Below are positions 30,931-38,411 of a stretch of 48,759 nucleotides of DNA, in pieces (positions within the stretch are counted from its first letter, which is position 1; each line of letters starts with the position of its first letter). Below the pieces are notes generated by a model that saw only the letters and a list, made by a program, of their open reading frames with translations, was not told where the DNA came from and did no database searches. The DNA comes from JAVVHE01 sp032249695. GTDB lineage: Bacteria > Pseudomonadota > Alphaproteobacteria > Sphingomonadales > Sphingomonadaceae. The position numbers and the translations under genes were made by a program. The DNA lies in contig JAVVHE010000021.1 of assembly GCA_032249695.1 (NCBI GenBank), forward strand, positions 1 through 48,759, in the 5' to 3' direction.

Positions 30931-32232
30931 CTAGCGCGGCCCGATCAGGTGGAAGCGGGTCATGCGGCCGTCGAGCCAGCGGAAGCCGCGGCCGTCCCAC
31001 CAGCCGTCCTCCTCCAGCCGGAAGTCCACGCGCTGGCCGCCCCACTCGGGCACCCGCGCCGCGGCCTTCAGCTCGATCGACCAAGCGGTCATCGGGGCGA
31101 GCGGATGTTCGCCCTTGCCGCTCGGTCGCTGGTCGTCCCAGAAGCCGATCGCCGACCCCGCAGCATGGCCATGCAGTCCGATCGGGTGCGAATAGATCGT
31201 CGCGTCGACCCCGGCGGCCGCGGCGCGCGCGCGGGCGGCGGCGAGCATCGCCTTCCCGGTGCGGCCGGTTGCGGACGAGGCAGTCAACGCGTCCTGCGCG
31301 GCGGTCACCGCCGCGAGCCCCGCGCGCAGCCCGGCGGGTGCGCCGATTTCGCCGGGCTTCAGCACGTAGCCCAGATGCTGCGTATCGGTGTGCAGGCCCA
31401 GCCAGATCAGCCCGAAATCGCACCAGATCATGTCGCCGGGCTGGATGACAGTGTCGCCTTCCAGCGGGCCTTCGGCGCCCGCGCGGAACACCGCGACCGA
31501 GGGCTGGAACCACGTTGCGAGCGCGAGCTCACCGAGCTTGGTCCGCATCCACCACACCACGTCCTGCGTGGTCGTCCGCCCCGGCGTGATCACCGCGGGC
31601 GAGAACGCCTGCCCGATGATCGCGTGCGCGATGCGGACCGCTCGGCGGTATTCGGCGATCTCCGCCTCGGTGCGCGTCTCCAGCCAGCCGACCGCGAGCG
31701 GCTCCGACGACACCACGCGCCCGCGCAGCGCTTCGGGCAACGCGCGCAACAGCATCGCGTGCTGCGTGGCGCTGAGGCCGTCGGCGTGCGCGTCGACCTC
31801 ACTCATGTTGACGGCGATGCGTCGGGGATCGCGCGCCGCGATCAGCTTGGCGAGCGCGGCCCACTGGTCGGGTTCAGCCTCGGGCTTCCACGCCGGCTGG
31901 AACAGGTTCGCAAGGCCATAGCGGCTGACCGTGAAGCGCTCGACCCTGCCGTCGGGCGCGCGCAGGAACACCAGCATCGTCTGCCGCCGCGCGTGCCAGT
32001 TGCCGACATCGAGCATGGTGAGGATCACTGGATCCTCGGCATATTCGCGCGCCAGCAGCACCCAGCAGTCGATGCCGGTCTGCTCCATCAGCGGCGGCAC
32101 GATTCTGTCCAGCCGCTCACGGGTCAGCCCGTCCTGCAGCCGCGCGCGCTCGCGCAGCGCGGGCAGCGCCTCGTATGGTGGCGCAACGGCTTCGATCGCG
32201 GGCGGCGACGGCGGGGGGGACAGCGCGATCAT
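30931..32232 (-). CDS. M24-family metallopeptidase (Xaa-Pro aminopeptidase-like)
   Basis: This 433-residue protein has a creatinase-type N-terminal domain (about 30-200) and a pita-bread catalytic domain. Metal ligands are visible: Asp in IWCDFG, Asp in HTDTQHLG, His in YSHPIGLHGH, Glu in SIELKA and a late acidic residue in VDFRLEED. Members cleave N-terminal residues before proline or related amides; the substrate here is not fixed by sequence. No signal peptide. The ATG at 32232 overlaps the enoyl-CoA hydratase stop (ATGA), so the two are translationally coupled, an unexpected pairing. The long open frame further upstream runs antisense to nothing known and is ignored. Confidence 0.85.
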   Translation of the reverse strand: MIALSPPPSPPAIEAVAPPYEALPALRERARLQDGLTRERLDRIVPPLMEQTGIDCWVLLAREYAEDPVILTMLDVGNWHARRQTMLVFLRAPDGRVERFTVSRYGLANLFQPAWKPEAEPDQWAALAKLIAARDPRRIAVNMSEVDAHADGLSATQHAMLLRALPEALRGRVVSSEPLAVGWLETRTEAEIAEYRRAVRIAHAIIGQAFSPAVITPGRTTTQDVVWWMRTKLGELALATWFQPSVAVFRAGAEGPLEGDTVIQPGDMIWCDFGLIWLGLHTDTQHLGYVLKPGEIGAPAGLRAGLAAVTAAQDALTASSATGRTGKAMLAAARARAAAAGVDATIYSHPIGLHGHAAGSAIGFWDDQRPSGKGEHPLAPMTAWSIELKAAARVPEWGGQRVDFRLEEDGWWDGRGFRWLDGRMTRFHLIGPR

Positions 32233-33005
32233 CCGTGGAACTTCGCTGCGCGCTTCTCGACGAAGGCGGCCATGCCCTCGCGCTGCTCGGCGGTGCCGAA
32301 CAACGCGTGGAATATGCGCCGTTCGAAGCGCACGCCTTCGGCGAGCCCAACCTCCTCGGCGCGGTTGACGGCCTCTTTGGCGGCCATCGTCGAGAGCGGG
32401 CCATAGCTGGCGATCAGCTCGGCGGCCTTCAGCGTCTCCTCCATCAGCTCGGCCGCCGGGTAGACGCGGCTGACAAGGCCGATGCGCAGCGCCTCGGCCG
32501 CGTCGATCGTGCGCCCGGTGAGGATCAGGTCCATCGCCACCGCGCGGCCGACCAGCCGCGTCAGCCGCTGCGTGCCGCCGCTGCCGGGAATGACGCCGAG
32601 CTTGATCTCCGGCTGGCCGAACTTGGCGCCGTCCGCGGCGAAGATCATGTCGCACATCATCGCCCACTCGCACCCGCCGCCCAGCGCGAAACCGTTCACC
32701 GCTGCGATCACCGGCTTGCGCGTGCGGGTCAGCTGCTCCCACGTCGCGGTGATGAAATCCTCGGAGTAGACTTGCGCGAAGTCCTTCGACGCCATTTCCT
32801 TGATGTCGGCGCCCGCCGCGAACGCCTTGCCCGCTCCGGTCAGCACGATGCAGCCCACGCCCGCGTCGGCGTCGACTTCGCGCAGCGCCTGCTGCAGCTC
32901 GCCGGTCAGCTGGAGATTATAGGCGTTCAGCGCCTCCGGCCGGTTCATCGTCAGGATCGCAACGCGCCCGCGGCGCTCGACAAGGACAGTCTGGTATTCG
33001 CTCAT
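32229..33005 (-). CDS. Enoyl-CoA hydratase
   Basis: This 258-residue crotonase-fold enzyme adds water to trans-2-enoyl-CoA in fatty-acid or branched-chain degradation. The oxyanion-hole block AGADIKEMA and both catalytic glutamates are present: GGCEWAMMCDM and GQPEIKLGVIPGSGGTQRL. Length and motifs match short-chain enoyl-CoA hydratases closely. It starts at the ATG at 33005 (MSEYQTVLVERRG). Confidence 0.93.
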   Translation of the reverse strand: MSEYQTVLVERRGRVAILTMNRPEALNAYNLQLTGELQQALREVDADAGVGCIVLTGAGKAFAAGADIKEMASKDFAQVYSEDFITATWEQLTRTRKPVIAAVNGFALGGGCEWAMMCDMIFAADGAKFGQPEIKLGVIPGSGGTQRLTRLVGRAVAMDLILTGRTIDAAEALRIGLVSRVYPAAELMEETLKAAELIASYGPLSTMAAKEAVNRAEEVGLAEGVRFERRIFHALFGTAEQREGMAAFVEKRAAKFHG

Positions 33006-33057
33006 GCACGGACTCCGCTTGGTCGTGCCGAGCCTAATGCAGCTTCGCTCCCGCCGC

Positions 33058-33157
33058 GTCATGCTGAACTTCATTCAGCACCCTGCTGCCTTGCGGCTTG
33101 ATGGGCCGTCCGCTGAGCGCCACGCGACGCACGCCCCTGAACCAGGTTCAGGGTGCC
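33058..33157. repeat. REP-like palindromic element
   Basis: This lies in the 372-base gap before the DMT gene. It begins CGTCATGCTGAA and holds two perfect hairpins: TGCTGAA-CTTCA-TTCAGCA (33062-33080) and CCCTGAACCAGGTTCAGGG (33135-33153). The second differs from the rpoB-rpoC palindrome only by compensatory changes. The rest of the gap to 33377 shows nothing else recognisable. Confidence 0.7.
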
Positions 33158-33377
33158 GTGCCGGTTGCGTCCGAACGCTGCGCGCTCCGCTGCCCGATCG
33201 TCACCGGTCGCGCGACACGATTGCCGAAGCCCGATACTTGAGCAGTGCGTGCGGGGGAGGTGGCTAGGACATGTTCGGCGCGCGCAGCCGTCTCGCGCGG
33301 GGCGGTGGCCGGGCGCGAGGACGACAGGCCGAAACTGACATTGGAAGCGCGCTGCCGCCCGTCCTATGCGGGCCGCC

Positions 33378-33821
33378 ATGCCCCAGCCGCTTCTGATCCT
33401 CATCGTGCTGATCGCCGGTGCCGTCACCGCCGTGCAGGCGCCGACCAACGCCGTGCTCGCGCGTGCGATGGGATCGCCGGTCAACGCCGCGTTCGTGTCG
33501 TTCGCGGTCGGCACGCTTGCCCTCGGCGCGATCGCGCTCGCGCAGGGCACGCGGCCCGATCTCTCCGCCGCCCGCGCGTTGCCGTGGTGGGCGTGGATCG
33601 GCGGCTGCTACGGCGCGCTGTTCGTCGCGAGCGCAGCCTATGGCGCCACGCGCCTCGGCGTTGGCCTGCTGCTGACCCTCTCGGTCGCGGCGCAGCTGCT
33701 CACCGCGCTGCTGATCGATTCGACCGGCCTGTTCGGCGTCACGGTCCGCGCCCTCAGCGCTGGACGCCTCGCAGGCGTTGCGCTGGCGATCGCTGGCGTG
33801 CTGATGGTGCGGCGCGGCTAG
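33378..33821 (+). CDS. DMT-superfamily membrane protein (DUF606/YdcZ-like)
   Basis: This 147-residue integral membrane protein has about five hydrophobic segments. Features typical of DUF606 are an early AVQAPTNAVLARAMGSP, then AAFVSFAVGTLAL, WWAWIGGCYGALFVASAAYG and a last helix AGVALAIAGVLMVRRG. These half-size transporters act as dimers; the substrate is unknown. ATG 33378 is preferred over 33366 because it begins right at the hydrophobic start. The sequence is full length for the family. Confidence 0.8.
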   Translation: MPQPLLILIVLIAGAVTAVQAPTNAVLARAMGSPVNAAFVSFAVGTLALGAIALAQGTRPDLSAARALPWWAWIGGCYGALFVASAAYGATRLGVGLLLTLSVAAQLLTALLIDSTGLFGVTVRALSAGRLAGVALAIAGVLMVRRG

Positions 33822-33873
33822 ACTGCGGCAGCCTGCCGCGGTAAGGTGGCCTCGTCGGACAAGGGGACGCGCG

Positions 33874-34248
33874 GTGGCGGTGCTTGGGATCGGCGGATTT
33901 TTCTTCCGCGCGCGCGACCCGGCGGCGCTGAAGGCGTGGTATCGTCATCGGTTGGGAGTGGGCGGGGGCTGCGGCGTCGGCCCCAACGGGCAGCCGGATG
34001 AGTGGGCCTGGTTTCACGAGGGCGGGCCAATGGTGTTCGAGCCGTTCAAGGCCGAGACCGACTATTTTCCCGCCGACCTGAGCGCGATGATCAGCCTGCG
34101 AGTCAGCGGCCTCGACGCGCTGGTGGCAAGCCTGCGCGCCGCGGGCGAGGAGGTGACGCGCGAGGAAGCCATCGACGGAGTCGGCCGCTTCGCACCCGTC
34201 CACGATCCCGAAGGCAACCCGATCGAGCTGTGGGAGCCGCAGGGCTGA
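33874..34248 (+). CDS. VOC-family protein (glyoxalase/bleomycin-resistance fold)
   Basis: This 124-residue single-domain protein has GGFFFRARDPAALKAWYRHRLG at the start, VSGLDALVASLRAAGEEV in the middle and the closing FAPVHDPEGNPIELWEPQG, the family's last metal-ligand block (Glu in IELWEP). The role is unknown. GTG start with AAGGGGA upstream. It stands alone between a membrane protein and tRNA-Glu. Confidence 0.85.
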   Translation: MAVLGIGGFFFRARDPAALKAWYRHRLGVGGGCGVGPNGQPDEWAWFHEGGPMVFEPFKAETDYFPADLSAMISLRVSGLDALVASLRAAGEEVTREEAIDGVGRFAPVHDPEGNPIELWEPQG

Positions 34249-34337
34249 CGCCCACCGCGCACGTCCGCCCGACCCGAGCGCGTTGCCGCGCCGCCTATGC
34301 GGATGCTGCGGCTGGGCCCGGCGCACTGGCCGGGCGC

Positions 34338-34413
34338 TGGTGACCCCTACGGGAATCGAACCCGTGTTTTCGCCGTGAAAGGGCGACGTCCTAGACCGCT
34401 AGACGAAGGGGCC
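34338..34413 (-). tRNA. tRNA-Glu (anticodon TTC)
   Basis: Complete 76-base tRNA with CCA: acceptor GGCCCCT pairs with AGGGGTC (one G-T pair), anticodon loop CTTTCAC giving TTC, T-arm GGGTTCGATTCCC. Confidence 0.97.
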
Positions 34414-34430
34414 GTGGGCGGCAGCGGCGC

Positions 34431-34459
34431 TCTGTGCGGCGGCGACGACGCGGGGTCAA
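34431..34459 (-). promoter_or_regulatory. Promoter of tRNA-Glu
   Basis: TTGACC (34454-34459) and CACAGA (34431-34436) are 17 bases apart. The TGA in the -35 is the stop codon of recJ (34456-34458), and the box context GCTTGACCCCGCG equals that of the gapR-like gene. The -10 is imperfect. Confidence 0.5.
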
Positions 34460-36234
34460 GCCGCCTGCGCTGCCGCGCCGCTCGGCGCAGCCCACGCGAT
34501 GTCGTCCAGATGTAGTTCGGCCGCGCCGCCTCCCGCCCAGTCGTCGCGTTTCAGTTCGCCTGCCACATGCACGCGGCGGCCGTGCGCCTGCGCGAGCGCG
34601 GCGGCGACCGGCCCGTCGGCGCCGCGGAACATCACCGCCTTGACGCGCGCACCGTCGGCTCCGGCAAGCACCAGGCGCAGGTGGCCGTTGCCAACCACGC
34701 GCCGATCCACCAGCGCGAACGGCCCGGCTGCGACGCGCGGGTGCGGCCAGCCCGCGCCATATGGGCCAGCGAGTGCGAGTTCGTCGGCGAGCGCCGCAGT
34801 CAGCCCGCCGGGCGCCACCGCCAGATCGAGCTTCAGCGCTCCCCCCGCCCGCGTTGCCGCCACCGCTGTCTGAAGCCGCTCGCCGAGGAAGCGCGTCAGC
34901 GCAGCGACATTGCCCCGCTCGATCGTCAGCCCGGCCGCCATCGCATGACCTCCGCCCGCGATCAGCAGCCCGGCCTCGCGTGCGGCGATGATCGCGCTGC
35001 CAAGATCGACCCCGGCAAGGCTGCGGCCCGAGCCTTTGCCGATCGCGCCGTCAAGCCCGATGACGATGGCCGGGCGGTTCAGCCGCTCTTTCACGCGCGC
35101 GGCCGCGATGCCGATGACGCCTGCGTGCCAGCCCTCGCCAGCCACGACCGCGACTGGAGCGTCGGCATCGGCTGCGGCGAGGGCGGCTTCGGTGACCGAC
35201 GCCTCGATCGCGCGGCGCTCGGCATTGTGGCGATCGAGTTGGCGGGCGAGCCTTTCGGCCTCGCGCGGGCAGTCGGTCGTCAGCAGCCGCACGCCAAGAT
35301 CGGCCTGGCCGACTCGCCCGCCCGCGTTGATGCGCGGCCCGAACAGGAAGCCCAGATCGCGCGCGTTTGGCGCATTCGGCGCGCTTGCGATCGCAGCGAG
35401 CGCCGTCAGCCCGGCATTGGCGCCGCGCGCGAAGCGCTTCAGGCCCTGCGCCACGAATGCCCGGTTGAGGCCGTGAAGCGGCACGACGTCGGCGACCGTG
35501 CCCAGCGCGACGAGGTCGATCAGTGCAAGCAGATCGGGCTCGGGCCGCGTGGCGAACCAGCCGCGGGCGCGCAGCGCGCGGTTGGTGGCGACCGCCAGCA
35601 GGAACGACACGCCGACCGCCGCGAGATGGCCGAAGCCGGGCGCCTGGTCGATCCGGTTGGGGTTGACGGTCGCGGCTGCGGCAGGAAGTTCGGCCAGGCA
35701 CTGGTGATGGTCGGCGACGATCACATCGAGCCCGAGCGCGCGGGCGTGGGCCAGCGGCTCGAACGCCTGCGCGCCGCAATCGACGCAGATGACGAGGCTG
35801 GCGCCATCGCGGTGCAGCTGCTCGAGCGCTTGCGGCGAGGGGCCGTAGCCTTCCAGCAGCCGATCGGGAATGTAGGCGCGCGCATCGACGCCGCAGCCGC
35901 GCAGGAAGCGGATCAGCAGCGCGGCCGAGGTCGCGCCGTCGACGTCGTAATCGCCGAACACCGCGATCTGCTCGCCGCGCGCCACTGCGTCGGCAAGGCG
36001 CTCGGCGGCTGCGTCCATGCCCGCGAGCAGGCTTGGGTCGGGCAGCCAGTCGCGCAGCCGCGGCGTGGCGCAGCGGGCGAGGTCGCCCTCGGCCGCGCCG
36101 CGCGCGAGCAGCAGGCCCGCGGTCAGCTCGCTCACTCCGGCGACGCGGCACGCGCCCGCCGGCAACGGCCCACGACCGCGCCACGCCCAGGCGCGGCCGG
36201 TCAGCGATTCCGAAACGCCGAGAACGGGCTGCAT
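34456..36234 (-). CDS. recJ: Single-stranded-DNA-specific exonuclease RecJ
   Basis: This 5'-3' exonuclease on single-stranded DNA acts in recombination and repair. The 592-residue protein has the DHH-family motifs: DYDVDGATS (95-103), DCGAQAFE, DHH (175-177), LGTVADVVPL, then GPRINAGGRVG, and the DHHA1 block LIAGGGHAMAAGLT, followed by the C-terminal OB fold. The ATG at 36234 (MQPVLGVSES) gives the usual length; the longer frame upstream has no family support. A hairpin CCTTGCGG / CCGCAAGG (36251-36273) lies just upstream. Confidence 0.95.
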   Translation of the reverse strand: MQPVLGVSESLTGRAWAWRGRGPLPAGACRVAGVSELTAGLLLARGAAEGDLARCATPRLRDWLPDPSLLAGMDAAAERLADAVARGEQIAVFGDYDVDGATSAALLIRFLRGCGVDARAYIPDRLLEGYGPSPQALEQLHRDGASLVICVDCGAQAFEPLAHARALGLDVIVADHHQCLAELPAAAATVNPNRIDQAPGFGHLAAVGVSFLLAVATNRALRARGWFATRPEPDLLALIDLVALGTVADVVPLHGLNRAFVAQGLKRFARGANAGLTALAAIASAPNAPNARDLGFLFGPRINAGGRVGQADLGVRLLTTDCPREAERLARQLDRHNAERRAIEASVTEAALAAADADAPVAVVAGEGWHAGVIGIAAARVKERLNRPAIVIGLDGAIGKGSGRSLAGVDLGSAIIAAREAGLLIAGGGHAMAAGLTIERGNVAALTRFLGERLQTAVAATRAGGALKLDLAVAPGGLTAALADELALAGPYGAGWPHPRVAAGPFALVDRRVVGNGHLRLVLAGADGARVKAVMFRGADGPVAAALAQAHGRRVHVAGELKRDDWAGGGAAELHLDDIAWAAPSGAAAQAA

Positions 36235-36374
36235 CGCAAATGTTGAACCCCCTTGCGGCCCGGGTCCGCAAGGCGAACGGATCAGGAACGGATGCCCCGC
36301 CTGTGGACGATATGGCGGGTGGTGCGGGCGGTATAACCCGATCGCTCCGTCGGCTTGGCGGGGATGATCGCCGT

Positions 36375-36620
36375 TCAGGCGCGCATCCGGGCGAGAGCGA
36401 CGACGCCGATCGCTGCCCAGATGACGTTCAGCACGACCGAGGGGAGCGCTCCGTGGCTGAGGCCATTCACCACGAAGGCCGCCGCGCCCAGAACATTCAT
36501 GCCCTGATAGGCGGTGCTGCGCGCGGTGATCCGCCCAGCGGTCAGCATTGCGTAGGCTGCGAGGATCAGCAGGGCGCCGATCCAGCCGACGATTTCCACC
36601 CATAGCGCTGGCGCGATCAT
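36375..36620 (-). CDS. Small membrane protein, CBU_0592-like
   Basis: This 81-residue protein has three hydrophobic segments. The motif VEIVGWIGALLILAAYAML, then STAYQGMNVLGAAAFVVNG, matches a family of small inner-membrane proteins of unknown function (CBU_0592 type). The ATG at 36620 begins directly before the first helix. It lies upstream of recJ on the same strand after a 140-base gap. Confidence 0.7.
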   Translation of the reverse strand: MIAPALWVEIVGWIGALLILAAYAMLTAGRITARSTAYQGMNVLGAAAFVVNGLSHGALPSVVLNVIWAAIGVVALARMRA

Positions 36621-36656
36621 CGCGCGACCATCGCCCACGCGCGGGCGGACGCGCAA

Positions 36657-37009
36657 TGCTGACGGCGGTCGTCAGGCGGCCTCGATTGCCCCCAGCCGGT
36701 GCGAAACCGCTGCCGCAAGGCGCATTTCGGACCCCAAAACGGACAGCTTCCGCCGCCATCGCGGGCTGTAAGGCACAGTCTGCAGGCCACCAACAGGCTG
36801 TGTGGCAGCCCGGTTTGGCAACGGAACTGCGACGTTCGTCACGCTGCATCCCATCCCCGCGTCACCCCGGCCACGCAGGGCGACTTCGCCGCGGGGCTGC
36901 CGGCGACTGTCGACGCGATCATCGCGTGCATCGATGGGAGCGAGCAGCGGCCCGGCCCCGTCCGGTCCCGACGCTGAATCCGCCAGCGGCACGCTGCGGC
37001 GCGCCCGAT
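36657..37009. other. Gap between small membrane protein and ispG
   Basis: No convincing gene. A minus-strand frame ending at 36672 closes with EMRLAAAVSHRLGAIEAA, and a plus-strand frame ending at 36977 closes with FAAGLPATVDAIIACIDG. Both are protein-like over short runs but lack a start region or family. They may be decayed remnants. Confidence 0.4.
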
Positions 37010-37038
37010 TTGGCCCGCGCCGCGCGCGGCGCTATATG
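37010..37038 (+). promoter_or_regulatory. Promoter of ispG with palindromic spacer
   Basis: TTGGCC (37010-37015) and TATATG (37033-37038) are 17 bases apart. The spacer contains a perfect 16-base palindrome GCGCCGCGCGCGGCGC. Start of ispG is 36 bases beyond the -10. Confidence 0.65.
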
Positions 37039-37074
37039 CGCCGCCAAGCAACATCCGGAAGCGAACCACCCCTC

Positions 37075-38208
37075 ATGTCCATCCGTCCCTGGCGAGACAT
37101 CGTGCGCAGGCCTTCGCGCAAGATCATGGTCGGCTCGGTGCCGGTCGGCGGTGACTCGCCGATCACCGTCCAGACGATGACCAACACGCCGACGAGCGAC
37201 GCCCGGGCGACGATCGAGCAGATCCGTCGCTGCGAGGAGGCCGGGGCCGATATTGTCCGCGTCAGCTGCCCCGACGAGGAATCGACCGCGGCGCTGAAAG
37301 AGATCACCCGCGCGGCGCGCGTGCCGATCGTGGCGGACATCCACTTCCACTATAAGCGCGCGCTGGAAGCCGCCGATGCGGGCGCGGCCTGCCTGCGCAT
37401 CAACCCCGGCAATATCGGATCGGCCGATCGCGTGCGCGAGGTGGTCAATGCCGCCAAGGCGAATGGCTGCGCGATCCGCATCGGTGTCAATGCCGGCTCA
37501 CTCGAGAAAGACCTGCTGGAGAAATACGGCGAGCCGTGCCCCGAGGCGATGGTTGAATCCGCGCTGGATCACGCGCGCATTCTAGAGGATCACGACTTCC
37601 GCGAGTATAAGATCAGCGTAAAGTCGTCCGATGTCTTCATGGCGGTGGCTGCGTATCAGCAGCTCGCCGAAGCGATCGATTGCCCGCTGCATCTGGGCAT
37701 CACCGAATCGGGTTCGCTCATCGCGGGGACGGTGAAGTCCTCGATCGGCATGGGGATGCTGCTGTGGGGCGGCATCGGCGACACCATCCGCGTGTCGCTG
37801 TCGGCCGCGCCCGAGGAGGAGGTGCGCGTCGGCTTTGAGATGCTGAAGAGCCTCGGCCTGCGTCACCGCGGCGTCCGCATCGTCAGCTGCCCGTCCTGCG
37901 CGCGCCAGGGTTTCAACGTGATCAAAACGGTCGAGGCGCTGGAGCCGCGGCTTCAGCACATCCGAACGCCGCTTAGCCTGTCAATCATCGGCTGCGTCGT
38001 GAACGGCCCCGGCGAGGCGCGCGAGACCGACATCGGCGTCACCGGCGGCGGCGGGGGCAAGCACATGGTCTACCTCTCGGGCGTCACGGACCACCATGTG
38101 CAGAGCGAGGCGATGATCGAGCACATCGTCAGCCTTGTCGAACGCAAAGCCGCCGAAATCGAAGCTCAGCGCTCGGCGGCCGAGCCGCTGGCAGTGGCTG
38201 CGGAGTAA
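37075..38208 (+). CDS. ispG: 4-hydroxy-3-methylbut-2-en-1-yl diphosphate synthase
   Basis: IspG carries out the penultimate step of the MEP isoprenoid pathway, converting MEcPP to HMBPP with a [4Fe-4S] cluster. The 377-residue protein has the TIM-barrel start (RPSRKIMVGSVPVGGDSPITVQTMTNT) and the cluster ligands Cys272, Cys275 (CPSCARQGFNV), Cys307 and Glu314 (IGCVVNGPGEA). The ATG at 37075 (MSIRPWRDIVRR) fits the family; the longer frame reads through the promoter. Confidence 0.97.
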   Translation: MSIRPWRDIVRRPSRKIMVGSVPVGGDSPITVQTMTNTPTSDARATIEQIRRCEEAGADIVRVSCPDEESTAALKEITRAARVPIVADIHFHYKRALEAADAGAACLRINPGNIGSADRVREVVNAAKANGCAIRIGVNAGSLEKDLLEKYGEPCPEAMVESALDHARILEDHDFREYKISVKSSDVFMAVAAYQQLAEAIDCPLHLGITESGSLIAGTVKSSIGMGMLLWGGIGDTIRVSLSAAPEEEVRVGFEMLKSLGLRHRGVRIVSCPSCARQGFNVIKTVEALEPRLQHIRTPLSLSIIGCVVNGPGEARETDIGVTGGGGGKHMVYLSGVTDHHVQSEAMIEHIVSLVERKAAEIEAQRSAAEPLAVAAE

Positions 38209-38299
38209 CGCGGCCGACCCGGCCCGCCCGGCGGCACGGCCGGATTCCGGCCGCTCCGACCCCATAGGCCCGCCAGCAGCCCGTCGGCTCGCGACGGTT

Positions 38300-38319
38300 C
38301 TGTGACCGATACGTCACAG
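38300..38319. promoter_or_regulatory. Perfect palindromic operator-like site before the TonB receptor
   Basis: CTGTGAC-CGATAC-GTCACAG has two perfect 7-base arms, 92 bases before the receptor ATG. The half-sites resemble a CRP/FNR site but the spacing between TGTGA and TCACA is 8 rather than 6. A plausible -10 TTATCT lies just downstream (38328-38333). Confidence 0.5.
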
Positions 38320-38411
38320 TTTCGCCTTATCTGTCTGGCGGCTGAACAGCCTCTTCCGAAGCGAAGCGTCCTTTGCTTATGAATGCCCGATAACCAAAAG
38401 GTGAGGGAAGC

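Noticed and set aside
38301..38318. CRP/FNR binding site before the TonB receptor
   Set aside because: The TGTGA and TCACA half-sites are 8 bases apart, not 6, so a standard CRP call is not justified.
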